A program made the position numbers and the translations under genes. A stretch of 64,000 bases of DNA. Source: Acaudatibacter sp963835495 (GTDB lineage Bacteria > Pseudomonadota > Alphaproteobacteria > Caulobacterales > Caulobacteraceae). The stretch's first letter is position 1; the number at the start of each line of letters is the position of its first letter. The notes beneath the pieces are model-generated. The model was not told the DNA's origin. It did not search any database and worked only from the letters and a program-made list of their open reading frames with translations. Shown piece by piece: positions 26,829 through 36,868 of this stretch. The stretch is from NCBI GenBank assembly GCA_963835495.1, contig CAWIFQ010000003.1:1302001-1366000 (forward strand). The letters are read 5' to 3'.

Positions 26829-27542
26829 ATGCTTGACCGCTCGTTAAGCTCAGCCACTCGGTGGCCAACTCTGCTGCGGCCTGACGCCGCCGCTGCGGGC
26901 TGGGCGACATCCAGGGGCCTTGTCCCCTACCCGGAAGCCGAGGCGGCGATGGAGGCGCGGGCCGGTGCGATCGCCGAGGGCCAGGCCGGCGAGCTGGTGT
27001 GGCTGCTGGAGCACCCGCCGCTCTACACCGCTGGCGTCTCTTCCAAGCCGGCGGATCTGCTGGACCCAGGCCGCTTCCCGGTGTTCCGCAGCGGACGCGG
27101 CGGGCAATTCACCTACCACGGACCCGGCCAGCGCGTGGCCTATGTGATGCTCGACCTGTCGGCGCGGGGGCGCGACGTCCGAGCCTTCGTGCAGGCGCTG
27201 CAGAGCTGGATCATCGACGCGCTGGACAGGCTCGGCGTCGACGGAGAGGTGCGCGAGGGCCGAGTCGGCGTCTGGGTCGAACGTGGATTGGGGCGAGAGG
27301 ACAAGGTCGCTGCGATCGGCGTGAAGCTGCGGCGCTGGGTCAGCTTCCATGGCGTCAGCCTCAACGTCGATCCCGACCTCTCCCATTTCGGCGGCATCGT
27401 GCCTTGCGGCGTCACGGCGCATGGCGTCACCAGCCTCGCCGATCTCGGGCGGACCGCTGGCATGGCCGACGCCGACTCGGCCTTGAAGGCGGCGTTCGTC
27501 GAGATCTTCGGGCCTGTGGCGGACGCGCCGCCGCCGATCTGA
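26829..27542 (+). CDS. lipB: Octanoyltransferase LipB
   Basis: LipB moves octanoyl groups from acyl carrier protein to lipoyl domains, the first step of lipoate assembly on dehydrogenase complexes. The 237 residues contain SGRGGQFTYHGPGQRVAYVM, the active-site lysine in AAIGVKLRRWVSFHG and the catalytic cysteine in HFGGIVPCGVTAHGVTSL. The first 20 residues are less conserved and a later start is possible. It is divergent from the FliN-like gene. Confidence 0.95.
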   Translation: MLDRSLSSATRWPTLLRPDAAAAGWATSRGLVPYPEAEAAMEARAGAIAEGQAGELVWLLEHPPLYTAGVSSKPADLLDPGRFPVFRSGRGGQFTYHGPGQRVAYVMLDLSARGRDVRAFVQALQSWIIDALDRLGVDGEVREGRVGVWVERGLGREDKVAAIGVKLRRWVSFHGVSLNVDPDLSHFGGIVPCGVTAHGVTSLADLGRTAGMADADSALKAAFVEIFGPVADAPPPI

Positions 27543-27653
27543 TTTCGTCAGCAGACCGCCGCTCGGCGGCGCAGGTCTTGTTGTCGCCAAGGTCGGGGCG
27601 TGTGTAAGAAGGCGCTCGCGCCTCGTCGCCTTCATCAATGCCCGCTGAGGGCC

Positions 27654-28793
27654 ATGCGCCTCATCCAACGCTACCTCTTCCGTCAGCTTCTCGGCCATAC
27701 GGTCGTGGCCACCGCCGCCCTGACGGGAGTCGCCGTGCTGACGGCCAGCCTCTCGGCGCTCGACATCCTGGTCAGCGACCGCCAGAGCCCGGTGATCTTC
27801 GCCGAGGTGACTTTGCTGGCGACGCCGCAGATCATCGCGATGATCCTGCCGCTGGCGGTCTGCGTCGCCGGGCTGGTCGGCCTCAATCGCCTGCACACCG
27901 AGCAGGAGATCGTGATCTGCTTCGCCGGCGGCATGAGTCGCTGGCGGGTCGCCGCGCCAGCGATCCGCCTCGCTGGCGTGATCACCGTGATCAACCTGGT
28001 GATCAATCTCTGGGTCCAGCCGCTCTGCTATCGCGAGATGCGCACGATCCTGATGGCGGTGCGCGCCGATATCGCCACCACCCTGATCCGGCCAGGCGAA
28101 TTCACGCACCCCACGCCCGGCCTCACCGTCTTCGCCCAGACGATGGACCAGAGCGGCGAGATCAAGAACCTGTTCCTGGACAAGGCCTCCGCCAACGGGG
28201 CCTCCACCACCTACATGGCCGCCGAGGGCCGCTTCGCGAAGCGCAACGGCGATCCGGTGCTGGTCCTGCATGCCGGCTCGATCCAGCAATTCTCCAAGAC
28301 CGGGGTGCTGGACGTGCTGTCGTTCGACGAGAACGTGCTGCCGCTGAAGCCGTTCCTGGCGATCGAGGGCGAGGTGCTCTACCACCCCTCCGACCGCTAC
28401 CTGCACGAACTGTTCTTCCCGGACCTGCGGCGCTCGTGGGAGCGCCAGAACTACAAGAAGCTGATCTCGGAGGGCAACGGGCGCATCGCGACCCCGCTGT
28501 ACGACCTGGCCTTCATGGCGCTGGCGCTGGCGGCGGTGCTGGGCGGGGCCTACAGCCGGCTTGGTTATGGCGCGCGGATCGCGGTGGCGGGGGGCGCGGG
28601 GCTCGGCATTCGCGTGCTCGGCTTCGTCGCCGGGGCGGCCGCCAACGGCAACATCGCCCTCAATCTGCTGCAGTACACGCCGCCGCTGCTCTGCTTCATT
28701 GTCTGCATGCTGATCGTACTGCGCCAGCACCCGGCGCGGGGGCCGCGCCGCGCGCCGACGCCGCCGATCCAAGCCGTCGCGAGCCCGGCCTGA
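27654..28793 (+). CDS. lptF: LPS export permease LptF
   Basis: LptF is one of the two membrane partners of the LptB2FG ABC transporter that extracts lipopolysaccharide from the inner membrane. The 379 residues start MRLIQRYLFRQLLGHTVVA, have three N-terminal spans (LATPQIIAMILPLAVCVAGL), a periplasmic beta-jellyroll (about 130-270) and three C-terminal spans. Its TGA overlaps the lptG ATG (TGATG). The order lptF-lptG-lptD-surA is typical. Confidence 0.95.
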   Translation: MRLIQRYLFRQLLGHTVVATAALTGVAVLTASLSALDILVSDRQSPVIFAEVTLLATPQIIAMILPLAVCVAGLVGLNRLHTEQEIVICFAGGMSRWRVAAPAIRLAGVITVINLVINLWVQPLCYREMRTILMAVRADIATTLIRPGEFTHPTPGLTVFAQTMDQSGEIKNLFLDKASANGASTTYMAAEGRFAKRNGDPVLVLHAGSIQQFSKTGVLDVLSFDENVLPLKPFLAIEGEVLYHPSDRYLHELFFPDLRRSWERQNYKKLISEGNGRIATPLYDLAFMALALAAVLGGAYSRLGYGARIAVAGGAGLGIRVLGFVAGAAANGNIALNLLQYTPPLLCFIVCMLIVLRQHPARGPRRAPTPPIQAVASPA

Positions 28794-29893
28794 TGCTGGG
28801 CCGGCTGCAGGTCTACGTGCTGACACGGACCCTGGCCGGGCTGGCAGGGGCGCTGGTGGTGATCGCCTCGACGGTCATGCTGGTCAGCTTCGTCGAGCTG
28901 TCGCGGGCCTACGGCGGACGCAGCGACGTCGGCTTCGTGCGGCTGGTCGACCTGATGCTGCTGCAGGCGCCCTCGGTGATCCTGCTGCTGCTGCCGTTCA
29001 TCTTCCTGTTCGGCACCATGGCCGCCTTCGTCACCCTGAACCGCCGCTCGGAGCTGATCGCGATGCGCGCCGCCGGGGTCTCGGCCTGGCGCTTCATCTT
29101 TCCGGCCGCCGGTGCGGCGTTCCTGATCGGCATCGCCGACGTGACGGTGCTCAACCCGATCGCCGCCGAGCTGAACGGCCGATACGAGGACGCCAAGACC
29201 GCGATCGACGAGGGTCCGGCCGGCAAGGAGGGCAATTCCGCGGTCTGGCTGCGGCAGGGCGACGAGCACACCCAGATCGTCATCCATGCGGGCTCGCACG
29301 ACATGCAAGGCGGGGTCGTCCATCTGCAGCACGTCTCCCTGTTCCTGCAGAACGTCACCTCGGGCGGCGCGCTGCAGTTCACCCGCCGCATCGAGGCCGC
29401 CGAAGCCCGGCTCGATCCTGGCTTCTGGCGCCTGAGCGAGGTGCGCGAGGCGACGCCTGGCGCCGGCTCGGTGCGCTCGGAGACGCTGTCGATCCCGTCC
29501 ACGCTCGACCGGCGCACGGCGATGGAGAAGTTCGCCGCCAAGGACGCCATCGGCTTCTGGCGGCTGCCCGATACGATCGAGCGCGCGGAGACCGCCGGCT
29601 TCTCCGCCGCGCCCTATCGCCTGCGCTTCCAGGAGCTGCTGGCGACGCCGGTGCTGTTTGCGGCGATGTCGCTGCTCGCCGCCGCTTTCTCGCTGCGTCT
29701 GATGCGCCTGGGGGGGCTGGCTGGCCTTGCCGGCGCGGGCGTCGCAATCGGATTTGCGATCTTCTTCTTCAACCAGCTATGTGGCGCGCTCGGCGGCGCC
29801 GAGGTGATTCCGCCGATCATCGCCGGATGGACACCGCCGGTGATCGCGCTCCTCGCCGGCTTCACCCTGCTTTGCTACACCGAGGATGGCTGA
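28793..29893 (+). CDS. lptG: LPS export permease LptG
   Basis: LptG pairs with LptF in the LPS-extracting ABC transporter. The 366 residues start MLGRLQVYVLTRTLAG and show the YjgP/YjgQ layout: FVELSRAYGG, FLFGTMAAFVTLNRRSELIA MRAAGVS region (split here), a periplasmic jellyroll (about 125-260) and spans near the end (FAIFFFNQLCGALGGAEVIP). It starts within the lptF stop and ends eight bases before lptD. Confidence 0.95.
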   Translation: MLGRLQVYVLTRTLAGLAGALVVIASTVMLVSFVELSRAYGGRSDVGFVRLVDLMLLQAPSVILLLLPFIFLFGTMAAFVTLNRRSELIAMRAAGVSAWRFIFPAAGAAFLIGIADVTVLNPIAAELNGRYEDAKTAIDEGPAGKEGNSAVWLRQGDEHTQIVIHAGSHDMQGGVVHLQHVSLFLQNVTSGGALQFTRRIEAAEARLDPGFWRLSEVREATPGAGSVRSETLSIPSTLDRRTAMEKFAAKDAIGFWRLPDTIERAETAGFSAAPYRLRFQELLATPVLFAAMSLLAAAFSLRLMRLGGLAGLAGAGVAIGFAIFFFNQLCGALGGAEVIPPIIAGWTPPVIALLAGFTLLCYTEDG

Positions 29894-29901
29894 GGCGGGC
29901 G

Positions 29902-32269
29902 ATGGCAAGAGGGGGACGCTTGGTCACGCGCATCAGCAACCGCGCGGGTATTCGCGGCAAGCTCGCCCTGTTCGCGGGGGCGATGACGATTGGCGTGGCG
30001 CCTTTGCTCGCGCCCCCGGCCGCCAACGCCAGTCCCCGCGAAACCCAGCTGCCGCCACTGCCGCACATGGGACCGGCGCCACCGCGGCCGACCCCGCTGG
30101 CGCAGCCCGACGACGGCCTGAACGGCGGCGGCTTCTATCTCGAGGCCAACCAGCTGGTCGACGACGAGTCGCACCACCTGATCAGCGCCCACGGCCAGGT
30201 CGAGGCCCGCTATCAGGGCCGCGTCGTGCGGGCCAATGACATCACCTACGATTCCGCCACCGGCATCGTCACCGCCAAGGGCGATGTGGCGATCATCAAT
30301 GCGGACGGCACCTCGGAGTTCTCGCAGTCGGCCGTGCTGGACCGCCAGCTCTCGGTCGGCGTGGCGATGGCCTTCTCCAGCCGGCTGAAGGACAACATCT
30401 CGATCGCCGCCAGCAGCGTCGCGCGCAAGTCCGCCGACGTCCAGGAACTGAACCAGGCGATCTTCACCCCCTGCCCGGTCTGCGCGAAGAACCCGCACCC
30501 CACCTGGTCGATCCACGCCAGCAAGGTGATCCAGGATAAGAAACGCCAGACCATCTACTTCCGCGACGCCGTCATCGAGATCCATGGCGTCCCGGTGGCT
30601 TACATCCCGGCGATGTCGGTGCCGGACCCCGAGGTGAAGCGCAAATCCGGCTTGCTGGTGCCGCAAATCAACGTCTCCAGCCTGCGCGGCCTTTCCTACG
30701 AACAGCCCTACCTGCAGGTGATCTCGCCCTCCGAGGATCTGGTGATCAGCCCGCAGCTGAACACCAAGGTCAATCCGTTCCTCAATGTCGACTGGCGCAA
30801 GCGGTTCTATTCCGGGGCCATCGACGTGCGCGCGGGCTACACCTACGAGCAGGACTTCAACTCCAGCGGCGACAAGCTCGGCAACGCGACCTCGCGCAGC
30901 TACATCCTGGCCAAGGGCCTGTTCGCGATCGATAACAATTGGAACTGGGGCTTCACCGCCGAGCGCGCCTCCGACCCGCTGATCTTCGACCGCTACAGCG
31001 TGGCCGACCCGTTCATCGAGCGCGGCCTATACGCCTCCGACGACCGGCGACTGATCTCTCAGCTGTTCACCGTCCGCCAGGAACTCCAATTCGTTCATCT
31101 CGATCGCCGCCATCGACGTGCAGGGCCTGCGCTCGACCGACATCAACTCCACCTTCCCGATCGTCGCGCCGCTGATCGAGGCGCGATATGAGCCGGACCA
31201 AGCGATTCTGGGCGGCCGCCTGCGGATCGACGGCAGCGGCGTGGCCCTCACCCGCAACTCGTCGCCCACCGATCCGACCCAGCCCGGCATCGACAGCCGG
31301 CGCGGCACGATCGAGGCCAACTGGCAGCGGACGTTCATCGTCGGGCCAGGCATCCGTATCGATCCATTCCTCGATGCGCGCACCGACGTGTACAGCCTGG
31401 GCGACCTGCCGCAGACCACCCCGCCGACGCCGGGGTCGAAAAACGCGACGATCGCGCGGACGATCGAGACCGCCGGCGCCACGGTGAGTTGGCCTTTCGT
31501 CAAGCGCCAGGGCGATCTCACCATCGTGCTTGAGCCGATCGCCCAGATCGCGCTTTCGCCCGTCGTCAAACAGGATCCGCGCATCCCGAACGAAGACAGC
31601 ATCGACTTCGAGTTCGACCAGACCAACCTTTTCCAGATCGACAAGTCGCCGGGCTTCGACATCCTCGACAGCGGCCAGCGCCTCAACGTGGGGGGCCGCG
31701 CGACAGTGATGAGCGACAACGGGCTTTCGGGCAGCGTGCTGGTGGGCCGCAGCTTCCGCGCCGAGCCCGATCCCAATATTCCGGCTAGCACCGGTCTTGC
31801 CGGCTCGAACTCGGACTGGATCGTCGCGGCCGACGCGACGCCGATCAAAGGGGTCAACCTCTTCACCAGCCTGCGGCTCGATTCGCGGACCGGCGGCATC
31901 AACCGCATCGAAGCCGGCGCCGATTTCATCACCTCCCGCTTCGACGGCCAGGTGCGCTACCTGCAGGAGGCGCAGGACCCCACGGGCCAGCGCGTGCAGG
32001 ACCTGGACTTCCACGGCGAGTTCTTCGTGTTGAAGAACTGGGGGCTCACGGCCTACGGCGCGCGCGAATTCACCACAGGGGTCTGGCGTGAACAGGACTT
32101 CGGCATCGTGTATAAGGACCAGTGTATCCGCGTCGAAATCGTGTACCGCCGCGACAACACCTTCAACGGCGTGCTGGGCCCATCGCAAGGTATCGGCTTC
32201 CGTCTTTCCCTCGCCACATTGAGCAATTCAGTCTATGCCCGCCCCGAAACCGACACGCCCGCCCCCTAG
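29902..32269 (+). CDS. lptD: LPS-assembly protein LptD, apparent frameshift
   Basis: LptD is the outer-membrane barrel that inserts LPS into the outer leaflet. A signal segment (LALFAGAMTIGVAPLLAPPA) leads into the OstA-type periplasmic domain (GGFYLEANQLVDDESHHLIS; YDSATGIVTAKGDVAIIN) and the conserved PVAYIPAMSVPDPEVKRKSG. The barrel half continues in another frame from about 31085 (AIDVQGLRSTDINSTFP to RIEAGADFITSRFDGQVRYL). A one-base excess near 31078-31086 (GAACTCC) separates the halves; removing one C gives RQELNSFISIAAIDVQGL and a 788-residue protein. Since LptD is normally essential in LPS producers, sequence error is likelier than a true break. The C-terminal cysteine used in disulfides is visible in DQCIRVEIVYR. 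Confidence 0.92.
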
Positions 32270-32309
32270 GCGACAGGCGCCCAGCGAAAAGGACGAAAGC
32301 AAAGCCGGC

Positions 32310-33690
32310 ATGCGGTCGCTTTTATTGAACGCACGCTCCAGCGTGGGAACCGCGCTGGGCCTGAGCTTGGCCTTGCTGATCGCCGCCCCGGCTGGGGCGC
32401 AGGATACGGCGCCGGCAAGCCCCGCCCCCGCCGCCCCGGTCTCGGCGGCGCCCGATGCCGCGATCCCGGCCTCGGCCCTTACGGAAAGCGTGGTCGCCTC
32501 GGTCAACGACGACGTCATCACCAACTACGACATCCTGCAGCGGATGCGGCTGCTGGTGGTCACCGCCGGCATCCAGCCGACGCGCAACGACCTGCCGGAG
32601 CTGCAGCGCTACGCCCTGTCCAGCCTGATCGACGAGCATCTCGAGATCCAGGAGCTGAAGCGCGAGGAGAAGGAGCAGAAGGCCAACATCATCGCCACCG
32701 ACTCGGTGGTCGACGACGTCATCGCCGACATGGCGAAAGAACTCGCACATGACGACCGACCAGTTCCTGGCCTCACTGGCCCAGCAAGGCATCGGCGCCG
32801 ACACGCTGCGCTCGCAGCTGAAGGCGCAAGAGAGCTGGCAGGACTGGATCCGCGGCCGCTACGGCTCGCGGCTGCGCATCGGCGAAGACCAGATCAAGGC
32901 GTTCCAGGCGCGGATGGCCGCCGAGGCCAACAAGCCGAAGTACCAGCTGTCCGAGGTCTACATCGACTTCGACAAGGCCGGCGGCCAGACCCAGGCCACT
33001 GACGAGGCGAACCAGCTGATCGCCCAGTTGCACGGCGGCGCGCCGTTCCAGAATGTCGCGCGGCAGTTCTCCAACGCCTCGACCGCGGCCAACGGCGGCG
33101 ACGCCGGCTGGGTCACCGCCGGCGAGCTCGACCCAGAAGTCCGCGCCGCGGTCGACGAGATGCGTCCAGGTTCGCTCTCGGCGCCGATCCCGACCAAGGA
33201 CGGCATCTGGATCGTCTACCTGCGCGACCGCCAGGCCGGCGGCTCGGCCGTGCTGATCAACCTGAAGCAGGCGGCGATCGCCTTGCCGGCCGGCGCGCCG
33301 CAGGACCAGGTCGACGCCGCCAAAGCCAAGCTCGAGACGCTGCGCGGCCAGTTGCACGGCTGCGAGAATTTCGAGGCCGTCGCCGGCAAGGTCGACGGCG
33401 TCCTGGCCGGCGATCTCGGCGAGGCCGACGCCAAGGATCTCGCCCCCGCCTTCCGCGACGCGGCGACCACTTTGCCGATCGGTCAGATCTCCGAGCCGAT
33501 CCGCAGCGACCAGGGCCTGCACCTGCTGGTGGTTTGCAGCAAGCGCAGCAGCGCGGCCCAAGGGCTTAACCACGATCAGATCGAGAACCAGCTGATGGGC
33601 GAGCAGCTGCAGATGATCAACAAGCGCTACCTGCGCGACCTGCGCAACTCGGCCAGCATCGAGGTGCGCGAAAGCCAGGCGGGGAGTTGA
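32310..33690 (+). CDS. surA: Periplasmic chaperone/peptidyl-prolyl isomerase SurA, apparent frameshift
   Basis: SurA escorts outer-membrane proteins such as LptD. A signal peptide (ALGLSLALLIAAPAGA) and Ala/Pro-rich linker precede the SurA N-domain (VASVNDDVITNYDILQRMRL). Near 32737-32748 the frame changes: MAKE is followed in another frame by HMTTDQFLASLAQQGIG, then a parvulin domain (QLIAQLHGGAPFQNVARQFS, GDAGWVTAGELDPE). Removing one C from GAACTCGCAC would give MAKELHMTTDQF and a 459-residue protein. The stop overlaps the pdxA start (TTGA). Probably intact in the organism. Confidence 0.9.
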
Positions 33691-34694
33691 GCGGCGCTCC
33701 GCTAGCGATCACCCTCGGCGATCCCGCCGGCATCGGCCCAGAGATCGTCGCGGCGGCCTGGCGAGCGCTGCGCGAGACCGGCCCCGGCTTCTTTGTCATC
33801 GGCGACGCCGCGACGATCGCCGCCACGGGTTGCGCCGTTGTTCGCATCTCCGCCGCCAGGGAGGCGTCTGCGGCGTTCGCCGGCGCCCTGCCGGTGCTCG
33901 ACCTCCCCCTCGCCGCGCCCGTGACCCCCGGCCAGCCGACCTCGGCCGCCGCGCCGCAGGTGATCGCCTGGATCGAGAAAGCTGTCGCCCTGACGCTGGC
34001 CGGCGAGGCTGGCGGGGTCGTCACCGCCCCGATCGCCAAGGCGACGCTCTACGAGGCCGGCTTCGCCTATCCGGGCCACACCGAGTTCATCGGCGCGCTG
34101 ACTGCGGCGACGGCGATGCCCGGCGCGCGCGGCCCGGTGATGATGCTGACCGCCAGGGACCTGCGGGTTGCGCTGGTCACCGTGCATGCCCCACTGGCCC
34201 AGGTTCCAGGCCTGCTGACCGAGGCCAAGATCGTCGCCGCCGGCCGCGTCGTCGCCGAAGCGCTCGTCCGTGACTTCGGTATCGCCAAGCCCAGACTGGT
34301 GGTCGCCGGCCTCAATCCGCACGCCGGCGAAGGTGGCGCGATCGGCGACGAGGAGGTGCGGATCGTCGCGCCCGCGGTCGCCGCCCTGCGCGCGGCCGGC
34401 GTCGACGCCACCGGCCCCCTGCCCGCCGACAGCCTGTTCCACGACGCCGCGCGCAAGACCTATGACGCGGCGCTGTGCCTCTATCACGACCAGGCGCTGA
34501 TCCCGGTGAAGATGCTCGACTTCTGGGGCGGGGTGAACCTGACGCTGGGCCTGCCGATCGTGCGCACCTCGCCAGACCACGGCACCGCCTTCGACATCGC
34601 CGGCAAGGGCCTTGCCCGCCCCGACAGCCTGATCGCCGCCATCCGCCTGGCCGACGAGATCGCCGAACGCCGGGCCGCGCTGGTCTCGGCGTGA
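33687..34694 (+). CDS. pdxA: 4-hydroxythreonine-4-phosphate dehydrogenase
   Basis: PdxA oxidises 4-phosphohydroxy-L-threonine in the DXP-dependent route to pyridoxal phosphate. The 335 residues begin with LAITLGDPAGIGPEIVAAAW. The metal-binding histidines are in YPGHTEFIGAL, LNPHAGEGGAIG-type and CLYHDQALIPVKML segments, and the end contains RTSPDHGTAFDIAGKG. The start is TTG overlapping the surA stop; the end overlaps the rsmA GTG. This surA-pdxA-rsmA order is conserved in proteobacteria. Confidence 0.96.
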   Translation: MSGAPLAITLGDPAGIGPEIVAAAWRALRETGPGFFVIGDAATIAATGCAVVRISAAREASAAFAGALPVLDLPLAAPVTPGQPTSAAAPQVIAWIEKAVALTLAGEAGGVVTAPIAKATLYEAGFAYPGHTEFIGALTAATAMPGARGPVMMLTARDLRVALVTVHAPLAQVPGLLTEAKIVAAGRVVAEALVRDFGIAKPRLVVAGLNPHAGEGGAIGDEEVRIVAPAVAALRAAGVDATGPLPADSLFHDAARKTYDAALCLYHDQALIPVKMLDFWGGVNLTLGLPIVRTSPDHGTAFDIAGKGLARPDSLIAAIRLADEIAERRAALVSA

Positions 34695-35497
34695 GCCTGG
34701 ACGACCTGCCGCCGCTCAAGGAGACGCTGGCGGCGGCCGGAATCCTGGCGAAGAAGAGCTTCGGCCAGCACTTCCTGCTCGACCTCAACATCACCCGCAA
34801 GATCGTCCGCCTGGCCGGAATTGCGGCCGGGGATAGGGTGATCGAGGTCGGACCCGGCCCCGGCGGCCTGACCCGCGCCCTGCTCGAGGCCGGCGCCCAG
34901 GTCATCGCGGTCGAGAAGGACCGCCGCTTCGTCCCGCTGCTGGAGGACCTGGCCGCCCACGCGCCTGGCCGCCTGCAGGTGATCAACGAAGACGCCCTGA
35001 CCGCCGCCCTCCCCGCCGGCGCGGCGATCGTCGCCAACCTGCCCTACAACGTCGCCACACCGCTGCTGATCGGCTGGCTGACCGGCCCGCTGAAACCGCG
35101 GTCGATGACCCTGATGTTCCAGAAGGAAGTCGCCGACCGCATCGCCGCGACGCCTGGTTCAAAGACCTACGGGCGGCTGTCGGTGCTGGCGCAGGCGCTG
35201 TGCGAGGCCAAGGTCGTGATGGACCTGCCCGCCCGCGCCTTCACGCCGCCGCCGAAAGTCGCCTCCGCCGTCGTCCAGCTGACCCCGCGACCCGACCGGC
35301 CGTCCGACCAGACCGTCGAGCGCCTGCAGCGCCTGACCGCCGCCGCCTTCGGCCAGCGCCGCAAGATGCTCCGCTCCAGCCTGAAACCGCTGGGCGGCGA
35401 GGCCCTCTGCGCGGCGATCGGGCTCGAACCAAGCCTCCGCGCCGAGGAGGTGACGGTGGCGCAGTTCGTCCGGATGACCGAAAAGCTGGACGCCTGA
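34691..35497 (+). CDS. rsmA: 16S rRNA dimethyladenosine methyltransferase RsmA (KsgA)
   Basis: RsmA dimethylates two adjacent adenosines near the 3' end of 16S rRNA during small-subunit maturation. The 268 residues show AKKSFGQHFLLDLNITRKIV, the SAM motif VIEVGPGPGGLTRALLEAG, IVANLPYNVATPLL (catalytic NLPY) and FTPPPKVASAVVQLTP. It starts at a GTG overlapping the pdxA stop (GTGA). Confidence 0.97.
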   Translation: MSLDDLPPLKETLAAAGILAKKSFGQHFLLDLNITRKIVRLAGIAAGDRVIEVGPGPGGLTRALLEAGAQVIAVEKDRRFVPLLEDLAAHAPGRLQVINEDALTAALPAGAAIVANLPYNVATPLLIGWLTGPLKPRSMTLMFQKEVADRIAATPGSKTYGRLSVLAQALCEAKVVMDLPARAFTPPPKVASAVVQLTPRPDRPSDQTVERLQRLTAAAFGQRRKMLRSSLKPLGGEALCAAIGLEPSLRAEEVTVAQFVRMTEKLDA

Positions 35498-35504
35498 TCG
35501 CTGC

Positions 35505-35930
35505 TCAGGCCGTCATCGCGGCGTCGGTCTTGGCCGTTTCCGTCATCGCCGGATTCTGGATCAGCTCGATCGTGTAACCGTCCGGGTCCTTGGCGAGGCA
35601 CACCACCGCGCCGCCCAGGCTCTCGATCGGGGCCGGCTCGCGGGTCACTTCCAGACCGGCGGCCTTGACCTTGGCGGCGATCGCGGCCGGGTCGGTGACG
35701 TAGAACACCAGCTTGACCGGATTGTCCTGATAGTTGCGCACCGAACCGTCGGTGTAGTGCATCAGCACGACCGCGTTGCGGCCCTCGTGCGCCAGCATCA
35801 CCTCGTCCATGTACTCCACCTCGAAGGTGCGGATCTTGGTCATGCCCAGCACCTCCTCGTAGTAGCGGGTCGAGCGGTCGAGATCGGCGACGCCGATGCC
35901 GACGGCGGTGAGGAAGTCGGGCGAACGCAT
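35505..35930 (-). CDS. VOC-family protein, lactoylglutathione lyase-like
   Basis: A 141-residue single-domain VOC protein: AVGIGVADLDRSTRYYEEVL GMTKIRT (split), GSVRNYQDNPVKLVFYVTDP and CLAKDPDGYTIELIQNP. The layout and the C-terminal PDGYTIELIQ resemble glyoxalase I, which converts the methylglyoxal-glutathione adduct to lactoylglutathione, but related VOC proteins have other substrates. The ATG at 35930 is chosen because upstream in-frame codons overlap the divergent SMP-30 gene. Confidence 0.85.
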   Translation of the reverse strand: MRSPDFLTAVGIGVADLDRSTRYYEEVLGMTKIRTFEVEYMDEVMLAHEGRNAVVLMHYTDGSVRNYQDNPVKLVFYVTDPAAIAAKVKAAGLEVTREPAPIESLGGAVVCLAKDPDGYTIELIQNPAMTETAKTDAAMTA

Positions 35931-36020
35931 GGCGGTTTCCTTCCTTGGTTTTGCTGGGCCACTGTATGGTCCGCCGAAGCGCGCGCCAACCAAAGACGCC
36001 GCGCAGCCGGGAGGACAGTC

Positions 36021-36863
36021 ATGCACAAGGTGGCGGGCGGCTATGGCCTCGTCGAAGCGCCGGTCTGGAGCCACGAGGCGGGCCTCTACTTCAGCGACGT
36101 GCTGAACGGCGGGGTCTACCGGCTGGGCTTCGACGACCACATCGACCCAGTAATCCCGAAGCGCCGCGGCGTCGGCGGCATGGCGCTGCACGCGGACGGT
36201 GGCCTTGTCGTCGGCGGCCGCAACGTCGCCTGGGTGGGCGACGACGGCGAGACCCGCGTGCTGCTCGACCCCGCCGCGATCCCCGGCGCGATCGGCTTCA
36301 ACGACCTGACGACGGACGCGTCGGGGCGCATCTACGTCGGCTCGCTCGCCTACCGCGTCTTCGCCGATCCGCCCAAGCCCGGCTTCCTGCACGTGATCGA
36401 CCTCGACGGCTCGATGCGCACGCTGTCGGACGGCGTCATGCTCACCAACGGCCTCGGGTTCTCGCCCGACGGTCAGCGGCTCTATCACTCCGACGCCCGC
36501 GCCGGGCTCGTGCGGGTCTACGACGTCAAGGCGGACGGCTCGGTCGGACCCTGGCGTCAGTTCGCGACCCTGGGCGAAGGCCGCGTCGCCGATGGACTGA
36601 AGGTCGCCTCGGACGGCTCGGTCTGGGTGGCCGACGCCCGCGGCGGGCGGGTGGCGGTGTTCGAGCCGGATGGCGCGCACCGGACGGACATCGCCGTGCC
36701 GCTGCCAATGGTCACCAGCCTCTGCTTCGCCAGCAACGACCTCAGAGACCTGTACGTCGTCACCGGCTCCGACGGCGGTCCCGAGGAGAACTGCGGGTCG
36801 ATCTACCGGACCCGGGTCGAGGTCGCCGGCCAGCCTCTGGCGGCGGCGCGCGTCGCGATCTGA
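36021..36863 (+). CDS. SMP-30/gluconolactonase/LRE-family protein
   Basis: A 280-residue beta-propeller lactonase-type protein. Family marks are GLVEAPVWSHEAGLYFSDVL (first metal ligand Glu), GFNDLTTDASGRIYVGSLAY (Asn ligand), LTNGLGFSPDGQRLYHSDAR and VADGLKVASDGSVWVADARG (Asp ligand). Members hydrolyse sugar lactones or related esters; the substrate here is unknown. GGGAGGAC precedes the ATG. Five bases separate it from the acetyltransferase gene. Confidence 0.9.
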   Translation: MHKVAGGYGLVEAPVWSHEAGLYFSDVLNGGVYRLGFDDHIDPVIPKRRGVGGMALHADGGLVVGGRNVAWVGDDGETRVLLDPAAIPGAIGFNDLTTDASGRIYVGSLAYRVFADPPKPGFLHVIDLDGSMRTLSDGVMLTNGLGFSPDGQRLYHSDARAGLVRVYDVKADGSVGPWRQFATLGEGRVADGLKVASDGSVWVADARGGRVAVFEPDGAHRTDIAVPLPMVTSLCFASNDLRDLYVVTGSDGGPEENCGSIYRTRVEVAGQPLAAARVAI

Positions 36864-36868
36864 CGGCG

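Noticed and set aside
27555..27575. Terminator hairpin after lipB
   Set aside because: CCGCC and GGCGG can pair over a 4-base loop, but no T-run follows directly and such GC hairpins are frequent here by chance.
31078..31086. Programmed +1 frameshift in lptD
   Set aside because: No slippery stop-codon arrangement as in prfB and no stimulatory element seen; similar breaks in unrelated genes make sequence error more likely.
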